DNA of 64,000 nt from Nostoc sp. LEGE 12450 (GCF_015206895.1 NZ_JADEXU010000014.1:20611-84610), one strand, 5' to 3'; numbered from the stretch's first letter, positions 8,980 through 18,972 are shown. The notes: generated by a model not told the origin, from the sequence alone. Translations and numbers: made by a program.

Positions 8980-9396
8980 CTATACAAATAAATCCAAAGG
9001 TAAATGTCCATACATTTCGTTGATTCCGTCTTCGTGGTAAGACTGACAAGATACTAATACTCCACGATGATGTCCAGCATAAGAATCAAGATAGCACAAG
9101 CCATTTTTACCGTTTAATTTGATATAAACTGGCCCTTCAGGTGTCAGCAAATTGTTTGGTGGTTCATAACCCAAAGCCAAAGAGTAGGTCTTCATAGCGA
9201 GTATTCCTTCTTCTGCTGTATCGGCACAAATTCCTAAAATTTGATAATCAGCAAGTTTAGTTATCAAAATTAGGGCATCACGAATTACTGCTTTTTCTGA
9301 TGGCTTGAGAATAGGCGCGATGTCTAGACAGTTAAATTTATTCAGTAATTTTTTCGCTTCTTCGGCGGTGAGATTGTGAGAATTGGGGGTTGACAT
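8980..9396 (-). CDS. DUF1824 family protein
   Basis: A 138-aa protein matching the cyanobacterial DUF1824 family: an N-terminal helical part (LTAEEAKKLLNKFNCLD), a central ALILITKLADYQILGICAD segment and a C-terminal strand region with KLNGKNGLCYLDSYAGHHRGVL. Function is unknown. It is on the same strand as uup, about 70 bases upstream of it, so the two may be cotranscribed. No signal peptide or membrane segment. Confidence 0.85.
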   Translation of the reverse strand: MSTPNSHNLTAEEAKKLLNKFNCLDIAPILKPSEKAVIRDALILITKLADYQILGICADTAEEGILAMKTYSLALGYEPPNNLLTPEGPVYIKLNGKNGLCYLDSYAGHHRGVLVSCQSYHEDGINEMYGHLPLDLFV

Positions 9397-9470
9397 AAAC
9401 TTTGATTGATGAGCTTGTTGGTTTTTCTGTTGTGTTTGAGTTGGGACTAGCCCAACTTATACTATTGTGG

Positions 9471-9489
9471 ATTTTAGATTTTAGATTGC
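9471..9489. repeat. Short TTTAGAT heptamer repeat
   Basis: The sequence gattttagattttagatt holds about 2.5 units of the same heptamer that forms a longer array at 58637-58665. Confidence 0.6.
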
Positions 9490-9570
9490 AAATCGTCCAA
9501 GTATTGAAGAATTTGTCTGACAGTCAGAGCAAATTCTATAATAAAGAGCTTGTTATCTAATGCCAACTCC

Positions 9571-10419
9571 TTACGGTTGATTTGGGACATTTCCCAGATT
9601 GAAGATGAAGGGTACACCGCTTTTTGAGTCGCCACCCATAACGAGGACTTTGGGCATTTGTGCGCCGCCACTTCTCCAAGCTTCAATTGCTTCTTTTTGT
9701 AAAACTAACTGTCCTCCTTGGGCTTTGAGTGTCTCTGCTAAAAGCCTTTGAGCTTCTGCCCTACCTTTGGCGCGATTCACATCTGCTTGTGCTTCTTGTT
9801 CTGCTTCCCGTGCTACATAAACGGCTCTTTGGGCCCGTTGTTCAGCAATTTGTTTTTCTTCCACTGCTCTAGCAAATTCTGGTGAAAATGCTAAATCAAC
9901 TACGCTAGTATCTAACACAATTATCCCATATTTGTCTAAGCGATCGCCTAACGCTTGATCGAAGTCTTCTTTTAATTCACTTCTTTTAGTAATTGCTTCT
10001 TCTACTGTTCTTCTGGCGGCGGCAATTTTAAATGCTTCTTGGGTTTGAGGGGCAATGATTTTTGATACTATATTTGCTAAGGTTCCTTGTTTTCTTCTAA
10101 CTTCAACTACCTTGATAGGATCGAGGCGAAAGTTGATCGCAAATCTCGCAGATAAATTCTGCAAATCTTTTGTAGAACTCTCGGCTGGCACTTCAAATTT
10201 TTGAACAGTCAAATCATACACATCTATCACTGAGATAAAAGGCGGTTTCACGTGAATTCCTTCTAATAAAGCCCCATCTCTAGCTTTACCCAAGATGCTG
10301 ATCACTCCTGCTTCCCCTGGGTTAATAATGATAAAGGAATTTAGTCCCAAAATCACTAGTGTTGCTAACACAATTCCTAAAACTGTGGTTTGCCAATTTC
10401 CGAATTGCTGATTTTTCAA
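9571..10419 (-). CDS. Prohibitin family (SPFH/Band 7) membrane protein
   Basis: A 282-aa protein with an N-terminal membrane anchor (about residues 11-33, [18 protein letters not shown]) followed by a Band-7/SPFH domain (33-200). A coiled coil rich in E/A/Q and R ([21 protein letters not shown]) covers about 185-240. The C-terminus [14 protein letters not shown] resembles bacterial and organellar prohibitins. Such proteins form large ring assemblies on thylakoid or plasma membranes and stabilise membrane complexes or proteases. The length is usual for the family. The sequence upstream of its start is packed with heptamer repeats. Confidence 0.9.
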   Translation of the reverse strand: MKNQQFGNWQTTVLGIVLATLVILGLNSFIIINPGEAGVISILGKARDGALLEGIHVKPPFISVIDVYDLTVQKFEVPAESSTKDLQNLSARFAINFRLDPIKVVEVRRKQGTLANIVSKIIAPQTQEAFKIAAARRTVEEAITKRSELKEDFDQALGDRLDKYGIIVLDTSVVDLAFSPEFARAVEEKQIAEQRAQRAVYVAREAEQEAQADVNRAKGRAEAQRLLAETLKAQGGQLVLQKEAIEAWRSGGAQMPKVLVMGGDSKSGVPFIFNLGNVPNQP

Positions 10420-10436
10420 ATTCCTCTCTCCAATAT

Positions 10437-10538
10437 GAATTTGTCATTTGTCATTGGTCATTTGTCATTGGGCATAATTATTTTTCTTCTTCCCATTCCC
10501 CATTCCCCATTCCCCATTTCCCATTCCCCATTGTCCAT
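10437..10538. repeat. Heptamer STRR block (TCATTTG/TCATTGG and CCCCATT)
   Basis: Alternating catttgt/cattggt units at about 10441-10472 are followed by (cccattcc)n at about 10493-10535. These are typical Nostocales short tandem repeats. They occupy most of the gap between the divergent prohibitin and FAD-oxidoreductase genes. Confidence 0.85.
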
Positions 10539-10645
10539 CCTTAGTGATGATATTAACCAATTAGAGCGGTTTCTGGATGGAGGAGCGAATGATATTATCC
10601 AAGTTTCCACAACTGTTTTAGTTTATTGTTGCAAACATCAGGGAT

Positions 10646-12187
10646 ATGCAAAACACAGATATAGTTGTTATTGGTAGCGGTATTGGCGGTTTGAGTTGTG
10701 CTGCTCTTTTGGCACGATATGGCTTTGATGTGATAGTCTGCGAAAGCCACTCCATTGCTGGGGGCGCTGCTCATGGCTTTGAGCGTAATGGTTTCAAGTT
10801 CGACTCTGGCCCGTCTCTCTATTCTGGACTATCTTACAGCCCCTCTGCTAACCCTTTGCGACAAGTGTTAGATGCAATTGGTTCAGAATTGCCATGCGTC
10901 ACCTACGATACTTGGGGTTGTTGTCTACCAGAAGGTGATTTTGACACGGCGGTTGGTGCAGAGCAATTTTGTGAAGTGCTGATGAAATTCTGTGGTGATG
11001 ATGCTGTTGCTGAATGGCAAGAACTCCAGCGCGTTATGGAACCATTTGCTAGGGCTGCAACTTCCATACCACCAGCCGCATTACGCTTTGATTTTGGTGC
11101 AGCTAGAACCGTGGGCCCGTTTGTCCCATCTCTGACAAAAAATGTGGTGAATATAATCAAGCTGACAGGCCCCTTCAGCCGAATTATGGATGGGGTTGTG
11201 AAAGACTCGTTTACCCGAAACTGGCTGAATTTGCTGTGCTTTCTACTTTCTGGATTGCCCGCAGATGGCACTAGCGCCGCAGAGGTAGCATTTATGTTTG
11301 CGGACTGGTATCGCCCAGATGCAATCCTGGAATATCCCATTGGCGGTAGTAGTGCTTTAGTTGACAGCCTTGTACAAGGATTAGAGCGTCACGGTGGGAA
11401 GCTGATGCTAGGCGCTCATGTGGAAGAAGTGCTTGTAGAAGGTAATCGTGCTGTGGGTGTGCGTCTGCGCGATCGCTCCGAAATTCGATCGCAGCGAGCA
11501 GTAATTTCTAATGCCTCGGTTTGGGACACGCTGAAGTTACTACCAGAAAAGGCAATACCCAAACAGTACCGCAGTAAACGACAAGCAATACCTGAGTGTG
11601 ATAGCTTTATGCATCTGCATTTAGGCATTGATGCTCAAGGATTACAGTCAAATTTGCGGTGTCATTACATCGTAGTCAATAACTGGGAATTGGGCGTAAC
11701 AGCACCTCAAAATGTTGTAGTGATCTCCATCCCTTCAGTTCTCGATCCATCTTTAGCGCCAGCAGGTAAACACGTGATTCATGTGTATACACCTGGTAAT
11801 GAGCCATACTCTATCTGGCAAGGAATGGATAGAAGGAGTCAAGAATATGCCGAACAAAAGCGATCGCGTGCAGAAATCATGTGGCAAGCTTTAGAACGGG
11901 TAATTCCAGATATTCGCTCTCGCTGCGAAGTCACACTTGTTGGTACACCCTTAACTCACGAGCGTTATCTCCGCCGTCATCAAGGTTCCTACGGGCCAGC
12001 AATTCAGGCTGGAAGTAGTATGTTTCCTGGCCCCAGCACACCCCTACCAGGACTGATGTGCTGTGGCGACTCAACATTTCCCGGTATTGGTTTACCAGCA
12101 GTCGCCGCTAGTGGGCTGATTGCTGCCAATACCCTTGCACCAGTTAATAAGCATTTAGCAATGCTTCAAGATATCAACTGTATTTAA
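10646..12187 (+). CDS. FAD-dependent oxidoreductase, phytoene desaturase / carotene isomerase-like
   Basis: A 513-aa flavoprotein. The N-terminal Rossmann motif [17 protein letters not shown] with acidic E30 (CESHSIAGG) binds FAD. The C-terminal [22 protein letters not shown] is the second FAD-binding segment of the CrtI/CrtISO/CrtO superfamily. The closest family appearance is the CrtISO-like group in cyanobacteria and plants; the exact substrate cannot be told from sequence. It starts at ATG 10646 and its 3' end overlaps the convergent PEP-CTERM gene by 14 bases. No other carotenoid gene is adjacent. Confidence 0.85.
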   Translation: MQNTDIVVIGSGIGGLSCAALLARYGFDVIVCESHSIAGGAAHGFERNGFKFDSGPSLYSGLSYSPSANPLRQVLDAIGSELPCVTYDTWGCCLPEGDFDTAVGAEQFCEVLMKFCGDDAVAEWQELQRVMEPFARAATSIPPAALRFDFGAARTVGPFVPSLTKNVVNIIKLTGPFSRIMDGVVKDSFTRNWLNLLCFLLSGLPADGTSAAEVAFMFADWYRPDAILEYPIGGSSALVDSLVQGLERHGGKLMLGAHVEEVLVEGNRAVGVRLRDRSEIRSQRAVISNASVWDTLKLLPEKAIPKQYRSKRQAIPECDSFMHLHLGIDAQGLQSNLRCHYIVVNNWELGVTAPQNVVVISIPSVLDPSLAPAGKHVIHVYTPGNEPYSIWQGMDRRSQEYAEQKRSRAEIMWQALERVIPDIRSRCEVTLVGTPLTHERYLRRHQGSYGPAIQAGSSMFPGPSTPLPGLMCCGDSTFPGIGLPAVAASGLIAANTLAPVNKHLAMLQDINCI

Positions 12188-12848
12188 TTTTTCGAGTATA
12201 AAATCTAGTTGCCAAGAGAGCCGCACCTGCTGCCAAAACTGCTAGCACACTATCAGGTTCGGGTACGGCAGCAACTTGAGCATCAATTCGTGCAGTTCCA
12301 GCAAATAAACCTGTCAAGTCAGGGTTCCCTAGTATTTTTGCAAACTCTGGAGAAACCAGCAATTTAACATCAGGAATGGTTAAATTTTGACCATTAAATA
12401 CCGCAGGTTCTGGAATACTCAAATCAAACAAAATCGTATCTAAAGAAAAAGTGTCTCTTAAAACAAATCCGCTAGCATCTTGAACGGTACGTCCTGGAGC
12501 AAAACCAATTGAAAAGTCACCAACAGTAATTTGATTATTAAAGTTAACAGTACCAGTATGTTCGATTGTCCCTGATAGCGGAGTAAAGCCGCCCTCGTCG
12601 CTAAACGTAAAGTTAGTAGCTGAATCAATGTTAAAGCCGACTAAATAATTGCTGGGAATTGGTGCAACTGTATTATTGCTGCCTGTCAAGGTTAGCCCGA
12701 TTTTTTTAAGAATCTCTTCGTGATCGCGATCGATGCTGGTGACTCCTGATATCACTTTAAAAGTTGCAGCATCTACCTGTATGGGTGCAATTGATATAAA
12801 AGCTGCGGTAGTACAACCAACAATCCCTGCAAACTGAGAAAAACGCAT
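12174..12848 (-). CDS. PEP-CTERM sorting domain protein
   Basis: A 224-aa exported protein. Residues 1-27 form a signal peptide ending in VDAA. The middle is beta-rich and without a recognised domain. The C-terminus carries VPEPDSV, then a hydrophobic stretch (LAVLAAGAALLAT) and a basic tail (RFYTRKIK), the canonical PEP-CTERM signal handled by exosortase. It is therefore likely a surface or envelope protein, tied in this group to extracellular matrix. Its stop lies inside the 3' end of the convergent oxidoreductase gene. Confidence 0.85.
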   Translation of the reverse strand: MRFSQFAGIVGCTTAAFISIAPIQVDAATFKVISGVTSIDRDHEEILKKIGLTLTGSNNTVAPIPSNYLVGFNIDSATNFTFSDEGGFTPLSGTIEHTGTVNFNNQITVGDFSIGFAPGRTVQDASGFVLRDTFSLDTILFDLSIPEPAVFNGQNLTIPDVKLLVSPEFAKILGNPDLTGLFAGTARIDAQVAAVPEPDSVLAVLAAGAALLATRFYTRKIKYS

Positions 12849-13359
12849 ATATATCCCTGATGATCTTTGTAGTTTATTTTATCTAAAAATTCTCTTATTT
12901 AATCTAAAAACTGAATAATTACTGTTAAAAAACTACACTCAAAATATAAAAACATAGTTTTTGAAAGTTTATATCAAGTCACGATCAAGTTAATAGAATA
13001 TATTTAAGTTTTATAGTTGAAAATAAAATTTTAATTAGATGGTTAAAAATAAATATCACTGCTCATGATCTGTCAGAAAGTATGATGCATAAGCTATTAG
13101 GCATAAAACACGAGAAAAATATAGTTACGTTTAATTATGTCCAATGAATTCCAAAACCTCGTTTCCAGCCGAGGCTGGAAATGCTACTCATTGAAGTTAT
13201 GCCGCAAGTCTTGAAGCAGAGAATTACATTAAGCATTCCTAGTCTGAGGCTAAGAACGAGATAATTTTGTATAGCTTTTATGTTAATTTGAAACCAATAA
13301 ACTCAGTGGCTCTTGCAAAACAGATAGTTTAATTTATTTTTGCCGACCTACTTATTGCT
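12849..13359. other. Intergenic region with a hairpin
   Basis: About 510 AT-rich bases without a credible gene. An 8-bp perfect inverted repeat TTTCCAGC/GCTGGAAA with a 4-base loop is at 13162-13181. A related string cctagtctgaggctaagaa is near 13240, resembling dispersed Nostoc repeats of the CTCGTT/AACGAG type. Confidence 0.5.
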
Positions 13360-13821
13360 TCACAAGCTTGTTCTAATCCACCAGCTTATTTTCTCTAAAT
13401 TAGAATCTATTTCCTGCCAAAAGTTTGCTGATGAGTCTGCTTCTCTTGTTACTGTAAATATTTTATCTATAACGTCAAAGTTTTTTTGAATCAACTGCTG
13501 ATCTAATTTAGGAATATCTAATTTAAGATATTTTAGACGGTTGGGTAGCTCTACCTTCTCTTTTGTTGGCAAGTTAGTAATCTGCTCAACTTGTTCTAGA
13601 ATTTTGTCTATTGATGTAACGACTTCTTCAATACTCGGTTTTTTGCTTTGTAATTGTAAATCTTTTTCTTCAAAATTCTCTTCTTGATTACCTAACTTTA
13701 CTATCACTATTTTCACAAAGAAAATATTGTAATCAACCCCACTAACTTCCCCTACTTGATTATGATATTTTCCAATTTTATTAATAAGTACTATGTCACC
13801 TTTCTCAATTTTGTCTTTCAT
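13360..13821 (-). CDS. Hypothetical protein with KOW/SH3-like N-terminus
   Basis: A 153-aa protein. Residues 1-52 (IEKGDIVLINKIGKYHNQVG) look like a small SH3/KOW-type barrel: a glycine-rich turn followed by alternating hydrophobic residues. Residues 60-153 are helical and charged. It sits 27 bases upstream of the start of the kinase-FGE gene on the same strand, so the pair are probably one operon and the protein may be an accessory of the kinase. Function unknown. Confidence 0.65.
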   Translation of the reverse strand: MKDKIEKGDIVLINKIGKYHNQVGEVSGVDYNIFFVKIVIVKLGNQEENFEEKDLQLQSKKPSIEEVVTSIDKILEQVEQITNLPTKEKVELPNRLKYLKLDIPKLDQQLIQKNFDVIDKIFTVTREADSSANFWQEIDSNLEKISWWIRTSL

Positions 13822-13848
13822 AATTACTACAGCCTATAAATTAAATCG

Positions 13849-15687
13849 CTAAATAATCTCCTCTACAGAAAATACTACTCTAAAGCCACAAACTCTTAGC
13901 CCACCGTCTGACTCATTCCAGCTACGGCTGGCGCTGCGACACAGTTCGGCATTGAAACTCCAAGAGCCACCACGTAGCACCCGGCGATTAATATCACCAC
14001 CAACTTCCCAGGGTGTTCCATCTGAGGGTGCATCGCTGTAATTGTTATGCCACGAATCAGCGCACCATTCCCAAACTAGCCCGTGCATATCGTACAATCC
14101 AAAGGCGTTGGCAACTTCAAAACTGCCGACGTTTGTTGTTTCTCTACGAAATTTGCTTTTTGTTTCGATAGTGCAACTGACTAACTCAGAAGTAATGGTT
14201 TCGCCAAAGTGGAAGGATGTTGTAGTTCCAGCTCGACAAGCATATTCCCATTCAGCCTCACTCGGTAAACGATAGTCGCGTCCAGTTTTTTCTGATAGTC
14301 TGAGACAGAATTCTACAGCCTCATACCAAGATACATTTTCTACTGGTCTATCTAAACCTTTAAATTTCGACGGGTTGGGATTTAAAGCTTGTTTGACTTT
14401 GGGTAAAGCTGCTACTACTCTCCACTGTGCTTGAGTTACGGGAAATTTCCCCATAAAAAACGGTTTGACGGTAACTTTATGTCGAGGACGTTCATCAGCA
14501 TCTCCTTCACATTCCGGTGAACCCATCATGTAAGTACCACCAGGAATCGATACCATTTCTAATGTGACAGATTTACCCAATTCTTCGGCAAAGAAGTTTG
14601 CATTACCACTCATGCGGTTTACTTCTCTACCACCTGTGTCTACTGTCACTACGTCAAATTCAAAGGTTTCTAAGGGAGGTAATGGTACTATTACTTTTTG
14701 TGGTAGCGGCGGTAATATGGGTTGAGACATCGAAACAATTTTCAGGGCAACAGGCTCAATGTTCGATGTTGCAAATTTCAAATCGTTGATAACTTCTACT
14801 GCTGTTTGATATCTTTCACTGGGTAGATGTTTTAGTAATTTCTCTAAAATTCTCTCTAAGTGTTCGCTGATAGTAATACCTTTTTCTGGTAATCTTTCGC
14901 GCCACAACCATTTAGCATTCATGGCATCATAAATAGGGTCATTAACCTGTCCAGAAGCATCCTGCAAAGGCAAACATCGAGTTAAAAGACGCACGCAAGT
15001 TACACCTAAAGCATACAAATCACTGCCGTGACAAGCAAATCCAGCCATTTGTTCGGTTGGGGCATAACCAAGGGTATAAATTACTGTAGCCTGTCTTCCT
15101 AAACTAGTTTGTGTTACTTGTTTAGCACCGCCAAAATCAATTAATACAGGTTTTTTATCACTTGCACGGCGGATAATATTTTCTGGTTTGATATCCCGAT
15201 GAATGACGTTATGAGTATGAATAAATTCCAGTACTGGCAATAAATCAGCTAAAAGTTCCCAAACCTGTTTTTCACCATAGATTTGTTGCTGAACTTCTTG
15301 TAAGAGAGTTTTTCCTTGAATGAATTCTTGGACAAGATACAAGCTAGCACCTTGCTCAAAATAAGCTAGTAATCTAGGAATTTGGGTATGATTTTCTCCC
15401 AGTTCATATAACCGAAAAGCCTCTTCTTTAAAAAATTCTGCTGCTTTGGTGCGTTGTCCGGTTCCCTGAAATTGGGGGAAAAATTGCTTGATGACGCAAG
15501 GCGCGTTTAGTCTGTCTACATCTTCTGTAGCATAGGTTCTACTAAATCCACCTTCACCTAAGAGTCTTAATACGCGGTAACGGCTTCTTAGAAGTTTGCC
15601 AAAGCTGCTTTGTCCGCAACTCACGCAAAATCTATTGCTATCAGAGTTGAATGGATTTGAGCAATTGGGATTTTGGCAGATTTGCAT
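13849..15687 (-). CDS. Serine/threonine kinase fused to a formylglycine-generating (SUMF1/FGE) domain
   Basis: A 612-aa fusion. Residues 4-25 form a zinc-ribbon (CQNPNC and CVSC). A Hanks-type kinase spans about 37-305: GEGGFSRTY glycine loop, VIKQFF lysine, HRDIKPEN catalytic loop and IDFGG in the DFG position. After a linker, residues about 375-608 form an FGE/SUMF1 domain (IPGGTYMMGSPE, FPVTQAQW, RLPSEAEWEYACRAG, GLYDMHGLVWEWCADSW, RRVLRGGSW). The kinase-FGE arrangement is common in cyanobacteria; the FGE part may be a binding module (lectin-like) or a nonheme enzyme. Soluble, no signal peptide. Probably follows the 153-aa gene in one transcript. Confidence 0.9.
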   Translation of the reverse strand: MQICQNPNCSNPFNSDSNRFCVSCGQSSFGKLLRSRYRVLRLLGEGGFSRTYATEDVDRLNAPCVIKQFFPQFQGTGQRTKAAEFFKEEAFRLYELGENHTQIPRLLAYFEQGASLYLVQEFIQGKTLLQEVQQQIYGEKQVWELLADLLPVLEFIHTHNVIHRDIKPENIIRRASDKKPVLIDFGGAKQVTQTSLGRQATVIYTLGYAPTEQMAGFACHGSDLYALGVTCVRLLTRCLPLQDASGQVNDPIYDAMNAKWLWRERLPEKGITISEHLERILEKLLKHLPSERYQTAVEVINDLKFATSNIEPVALKIVSMSQPILPPLPQKVIVPLPPLETFEFDVVTVDTGGREVNRMSGNANFFAEELGKSVTLEMVSIPGGTYMMGSPECEGDADERPRHKVTVKPFFMGKFPVTQAQWRVVAALPKVKQALNPNPSKFKGLDRPVENVSWYEAVEFCLRLSEKTGRDYRLPSEAEWEYACRAGTTTSFHFGETITSELVSCTIETKSKFRRETTNVGSFEVANAFGLYDMHGLVWEWCADSWHNNYSDAPSDGTPWEVGGDINRRVLRGGSWSFNAELCRSASRSWNESDGGLRVCGFRVVFSVEEII

Positions 15688-16007
15688 AATGAGGGGGAAA
15701 TAGCATTTTCTCCAAAGTTAGCCCCAATATTATCTAATTGAAAACAGTTATGTACAGAAGCGAACACGGAAGTTTATTCATGTGCTTAAACTTCTTTTAA
15801 CACGAGAACAATAAGATGAATAAATTTTATATATTTATTTATGTTGGGACGTTTTTAACTATTGGTAAATACAAATACATAAGTATGAAGAATGTAGAGG
15901 TGTTTACATTGCAACGTCTCTTTGAATATAGCTTTTTTTGCCATCCAAAAAAGTTCATGGAGAACCAAGTTATCCATAATTTTTATTATTAATTACAAGT
16001 TTTATTT
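15688..16007. other. AT-rich intergenic region
   Basis: About 320 bases between the kinase start and the potC stop. No gene, repeat or clear hairpin was seen. Confidence 0.4.
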
Positions 16008-16844
16008 TTAGCTTTTATTTTCTCCAGAAGCGCGAATTAATTCAGCTATAAATGCAACGATCGCAGATACTGAAATCAACATGACGCTCAAAGCGTTAAT
16101 ATCAGGCTTGACTCCTGTTCTAATCCGGCTAAAAATTTCCATTGGTAAGGTGTTAGAACCGCTACCGGCAGTAAAGCTGGAAATGAGAAAGTCATCTAGG
16201 CTGAGAACAAAAGCCAAAAGACAACCAGCCAAAATACCAGGCATCAGTTGAGGTAATAATACTTGCATGAAAGCTTGGGTTGGTGTAGCGCCTAAATCTA
16301 GTGCTGCTTCTTCTAGGTGGGGATCTAAATTGGTAAGTCGTGAAGCAACTACAAGTCCGACATAAGCTAGACAAAACACGATATGCGCTGCAACTATCGT
16401 CCACAAACTTAGGGGTATGGCAAAGGCGGCTAAACAAACTAGGGTTGCCACCGCGATCGCAATATCGGGAATAATCAATGGTAGGTAAGCAACACCTCGA
16501 TACAATTTCTTGCCAGGAAATTCGTAACGCGCTAACCCAACTGCCATCAAAGTTCCCAGCACGGCTGAAACCCCAACTGCACAACCAGCAACGATCATAC
16601 TGTTTTGCAAGGCTGATAAAATGCGATCGTCGCTGAACAACTTGCGATACCAATCGAGAGTGAATCCTTGCCAAGTTGCGCTATAGGGCGACTGATTGAA
16701 GCTATAAAAGCTAAGTACCAGTATAGGCAGGTACATGAACACAAATATTACTAGTGAAAAAACCGCCTGCCATGAGACACGCGGTTTTTTGAGGGATGGA
16801 GAGATATTCACGTTTATATATAATATGATTTTTATTGATGGCAA
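16008..16844 (-). CDS. potC: Spermidine/putrescine-type ABC transporter permease PotC, unaccompanied
   Basis: A 278-aa inner-membrane permease with six predicted helices, the first at about residues 28-50 (AVFSLVIFVFMYLPILVLSFY). The EAA cytoplasmic loop is EEAALDLGATPTQAFMQVLLPQLMPG-like at about 182-207, and DDFLISSFTAG and LPMEIFSRIRTGVKP are typical of PotC. Its partner genes (potA, potB, potD) are not next to it on either side. It must assemble with subunits encoded elsewhere or have a different partner. An internal ATG near residue 25 could be an alternative start, since the first 20 residues are atypical. Confidence 0.85.
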   Translation of the reverse strand: MPSIKIILYINVNISPSLKKPRVSWQAVFSLVIFVFMYLPILVLSFYSFNQSPYSATWQGFTLDWYRKLFSDDRILSALQNSMIVAGCAVGVSAVLGTLMAVGLARYEFPGKKLYRGVAYLPLIIPDIAIAVATLVCLAAFAIPLSLWTIVAAHIVFCLAYVGLVVASRLTNLDPHLEEAALDLGATPTQAFMQVLLPQLMPGILAGCLLAFVLSLDDFLISSFTAGSGSNTLPMEIFSRIRTGVKPDINALSVMLISVSAIVAFIAELIRASGENKS

Positions 16845-17497
16845 TACAAAATAGCATATTTTATCTAATAAGTCAATAATTTAACTCTGTTTTCTCCCTC
16901 TGGACTACTAAGGAATCTAACTCATGGAGGTAGAAAAATTAAACTCTCGTGACTTCCTATTGCTTTTAAATAAAGTTAATAGGAACAGAATTGATTGTTA
17001 CCTTGAAAAACTTGGATAGAACTTCTAGCAAAATTGCTGTTTTTAATTTCAAACTACCTAATTTACCAAAATCTGTCTTTTGGACAGCTACAGCTTATCT
17101 TTTAGAGTACGGAAAGCCGCCTAAAGAGTGCCTACAGGTTTTATTATTTAATTAATATTTGTAAATCCGATAATTGTTCAGCAAAATCGGATATTTATCG
17201 CTTAATATCACTATTTAAAGTAAGTTTTGGCAATTTTAGGAAGTTATTCTTTATCAAGAAATCTATATTCAAAATTACATCAAATAGCCAATAATTAATA
17301 TATTGGAATGGATTTACCTCTTTAGGAGTGGGTAATTTCCGTACTAGGATAGACAAATAATATAAAAGAAAGAGCATAAGATTTGAAGGCAGTTGTTAAT
17401 AACTTGATAATTTGAAGTTAGTTTCTGATGCCAAGTCAATCAATTACAAGCACTATGACAACAGAAATAAAAAACTTCTAATTTTAGCTTTATTTTT
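16845..17497. other. Intergenic region, AT-rich
   Basis: About 650 bases between potC and the glycosyltransferase. A 31-codon ORF from 16924 and a 60-codon minus-strand ORF at 17195-17377 are present but lack family features. The only functional site recognised is the ribosome binding site at its right end. Confidence 0.4.
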
Positions 17498-17505
17498 TAG
17501 GAGGT
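17498..17505 (+). promoter_or_regulatory. Strong ribosome binding site deciding the start at 17511
   Basis: The sequence TAGGAGGT lies six bases before ATG 17511. It selects this start over an in-frame upstream start at 17412 that would add 33 residues with no family similarity. Confidence 0.8.
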
Positions 17506-17510
17506 TTGTG

Positions 17511-18596
17511 ATGAGAATTGCTCAAGTAGCTCCATTATGGGAAAGAGTTCCACCTCCAGCTTATGGTGGTATAGAGTTAGTAGTGGGGTTACTAACCGAT
17601 GAGTTAGTCCGACGCGGACACGAAGTAACTTTATTTGCATCGGGAGATTCTATCAGTCTGGCAAAACTAGTGTCAGTTCATCCCCGTGCGCTCAGACTCG
17701 ATCGCACTATCAAAGATTACAGCGTTTATGAAACGCTGAATCTCGCTTCGGTGTATGAGCGCGCAGAAGAGTTTGATATTATTCACTCCCATATAGGATG
17801 TGGGGCACTGGCTTACGCAAATCTCGTCACAACCCCTACGGTTCACACGTTGCATGGGATTTTTACCTCTGACAACGAAAAGATGTTTAGTTTTGGTAAA
17901 AAACAACCCTACGTCAGTATTTCTGATGCACAACGAGAACCAAGGTTAGGGTTGAACTGTATAGCAACGGTCTACAACGGAATTGATGTCAGCAGTTATA
18001 ATTTTCACGCCCAACCAGAAGATCCGCCTTACTTAGCGTTTTTGGGTCGGATGTCTCCTGAAAAGGGAGCGCATTTAGCAATAGAAATTGCTAAACAAGC
18101 CGGTTGGTGCTTGAAAATGGCAGGTAAGATAGATGTCGTTGATGTGGAATACTTTGAGAAGGAAATCAAACCCCACGTTGACGGAGAGCAAATTCAGTAC
18201 TTGGGTGAAGCTAATCATGCTCAAAAAAATGCTCTCATGGGAGGCGCATTTGCAACTCTGTTCCCCATTACTTGGCGGGAACCCTTTGGATTAGTGATGG
18301 TTGAGTCAATGGCTTCGGGTACGCCAGTGATTGCGATGAACTTGGGGTCTACTGAAGAGGTAATTTCCCACGGTAAGACGGGTTTCCTCTGCAATAATAT
18401 TCAAGAGTGCATCAGTGCTGTCGATCGGGTAATAGAGTTAGATCGCTATACTTGCCGGCAATATGTCGAAGACCTTTTCAGCGTTGAGCAAATGACTAAT
18501 GGCTATGAAGCGGTTTATCAAAAAATAATAGCAGAACGATTTTCTCGGAATGGGCATTCACGCAATTTGATTGCTTTAAGTAGCGATCGCATTTAA
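17511..18596 (+). CDS. Glycosyltransferase family 4
   Basis: A 361-aa GT-B retaining glycosyltransferase. The N-terminal half begins MRIAQVAPLWERVPPPAYGG, with GGIELVV forming the acceptor-side glycine loop. The C-terminal half has FLGRMSPEKGAHLAIEIA and the donor-site E-x7-E motif EPFGLVMVE. Members transfer sugars from nucleotide donors to glycans or lipids at the membrane. The start at 17511 rests on an AGGAGG site. The gene stands alone; the cluster of similar enzymes is 30 kb away. Confidence 0.88.
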   Translation: MRIAQVAPLWERVPPPAYGGIELVVGLLTDELVRRGHEVTLFASGDSISLAKLVSVHPRALRLDRTIKDYSVYETLNLASVYERAEEFDIIHSHIGCGALAYANLVTTPTVHTLHGIFTSDNEKMFSFGKKQPYVSISDAQREPRLGLNCIATVYNGIDVSSYNFHAQPEDPPYLAFLGRMSPEKGAHLAIEIAKQAGWCLKMAGKIDVVDVEYFEKEIKPHVDGEQIQYLGEANHAQKNALMGGAFATLFPITWREPFGLVMVESMASGTPVIAMNLGSTEEVISHGKTGFLCNNIQECISAVDRVIELDRYTCRQYVEDLFSVEQMTNGYEAVYQKIIAERFSRNGHSRNLIALSSDRI

Positions 18597-18972
18597 TTTG
18601 TGTGCCTAAGAATCGATCCCCCCTAACCCAATACTTTTCGGTTAAGGGGGAAAGGGGAAAGGGAAAGGGAAATTCAAACCCTTTCCCTTTCCCCTTTAAC
18701 CTTTCCCCAGACCAAAAGAGAGATTATTGGGTTTAACCGAAAAGTATTGCCCCCTAACCCACCTTAAAAAAAGGGGGAGCCTGAGTCAAAGTCCCCCTTA
18801 AAAAGGGGGATTTAGGGGGATCTTATTTTTTAGTAAGGGATTTTCAAGAAATAAATTATCCAAGAAAACGAACCACAGAGGCGCAGAGGGCACAGAGAGA
18901 TGAAGAAGAGAGATGATTGTTGTATGAGATTTTTGAATGTTTTTTAATTTGGCAGTCCTTAAACAAAGACTG
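18597..18972. repeat. Nested palindromic element(s) between convergent genes
   Basis: An outer perfect inverted repeat of 17 bases, CAATACTTTTCGGTTAA at 18629-18645 and TTAACCGAAAAGTATTG at 18733-18749, encloses an inner hairpin of (gggaaa)n against (tttccc)n. A second block of cccctta/taaggggga inverted units follows at about 18750-18825. A stretch near 18874 (accacagaggcgcagag) matches a further dispersed Nostoc repeat. There is no coding potential. Confidence 0.85.

Noticed and set aside
16924..17019. 31-codon ORF (MEVEKLNSRDFLLLLNKVN...) upstream of the glycosyltransferase
   Set aside because: Very short, no ribosome binding site, no recognisable family; treated as chance.
17195..17377. 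60-codon minus-strand ORF between potC and the glycosyltransferase
   Set aside because: AT-rich sequence with no domain or conserved pattern; overlaps a likely promoter region.
17412..17510. Upstream extension of the glycosyltransferase
   Set aside because: An AGGAGG site six bases before ATG 17511 and the GT4-type start MRIAQVAPLWE fix the start downstream.
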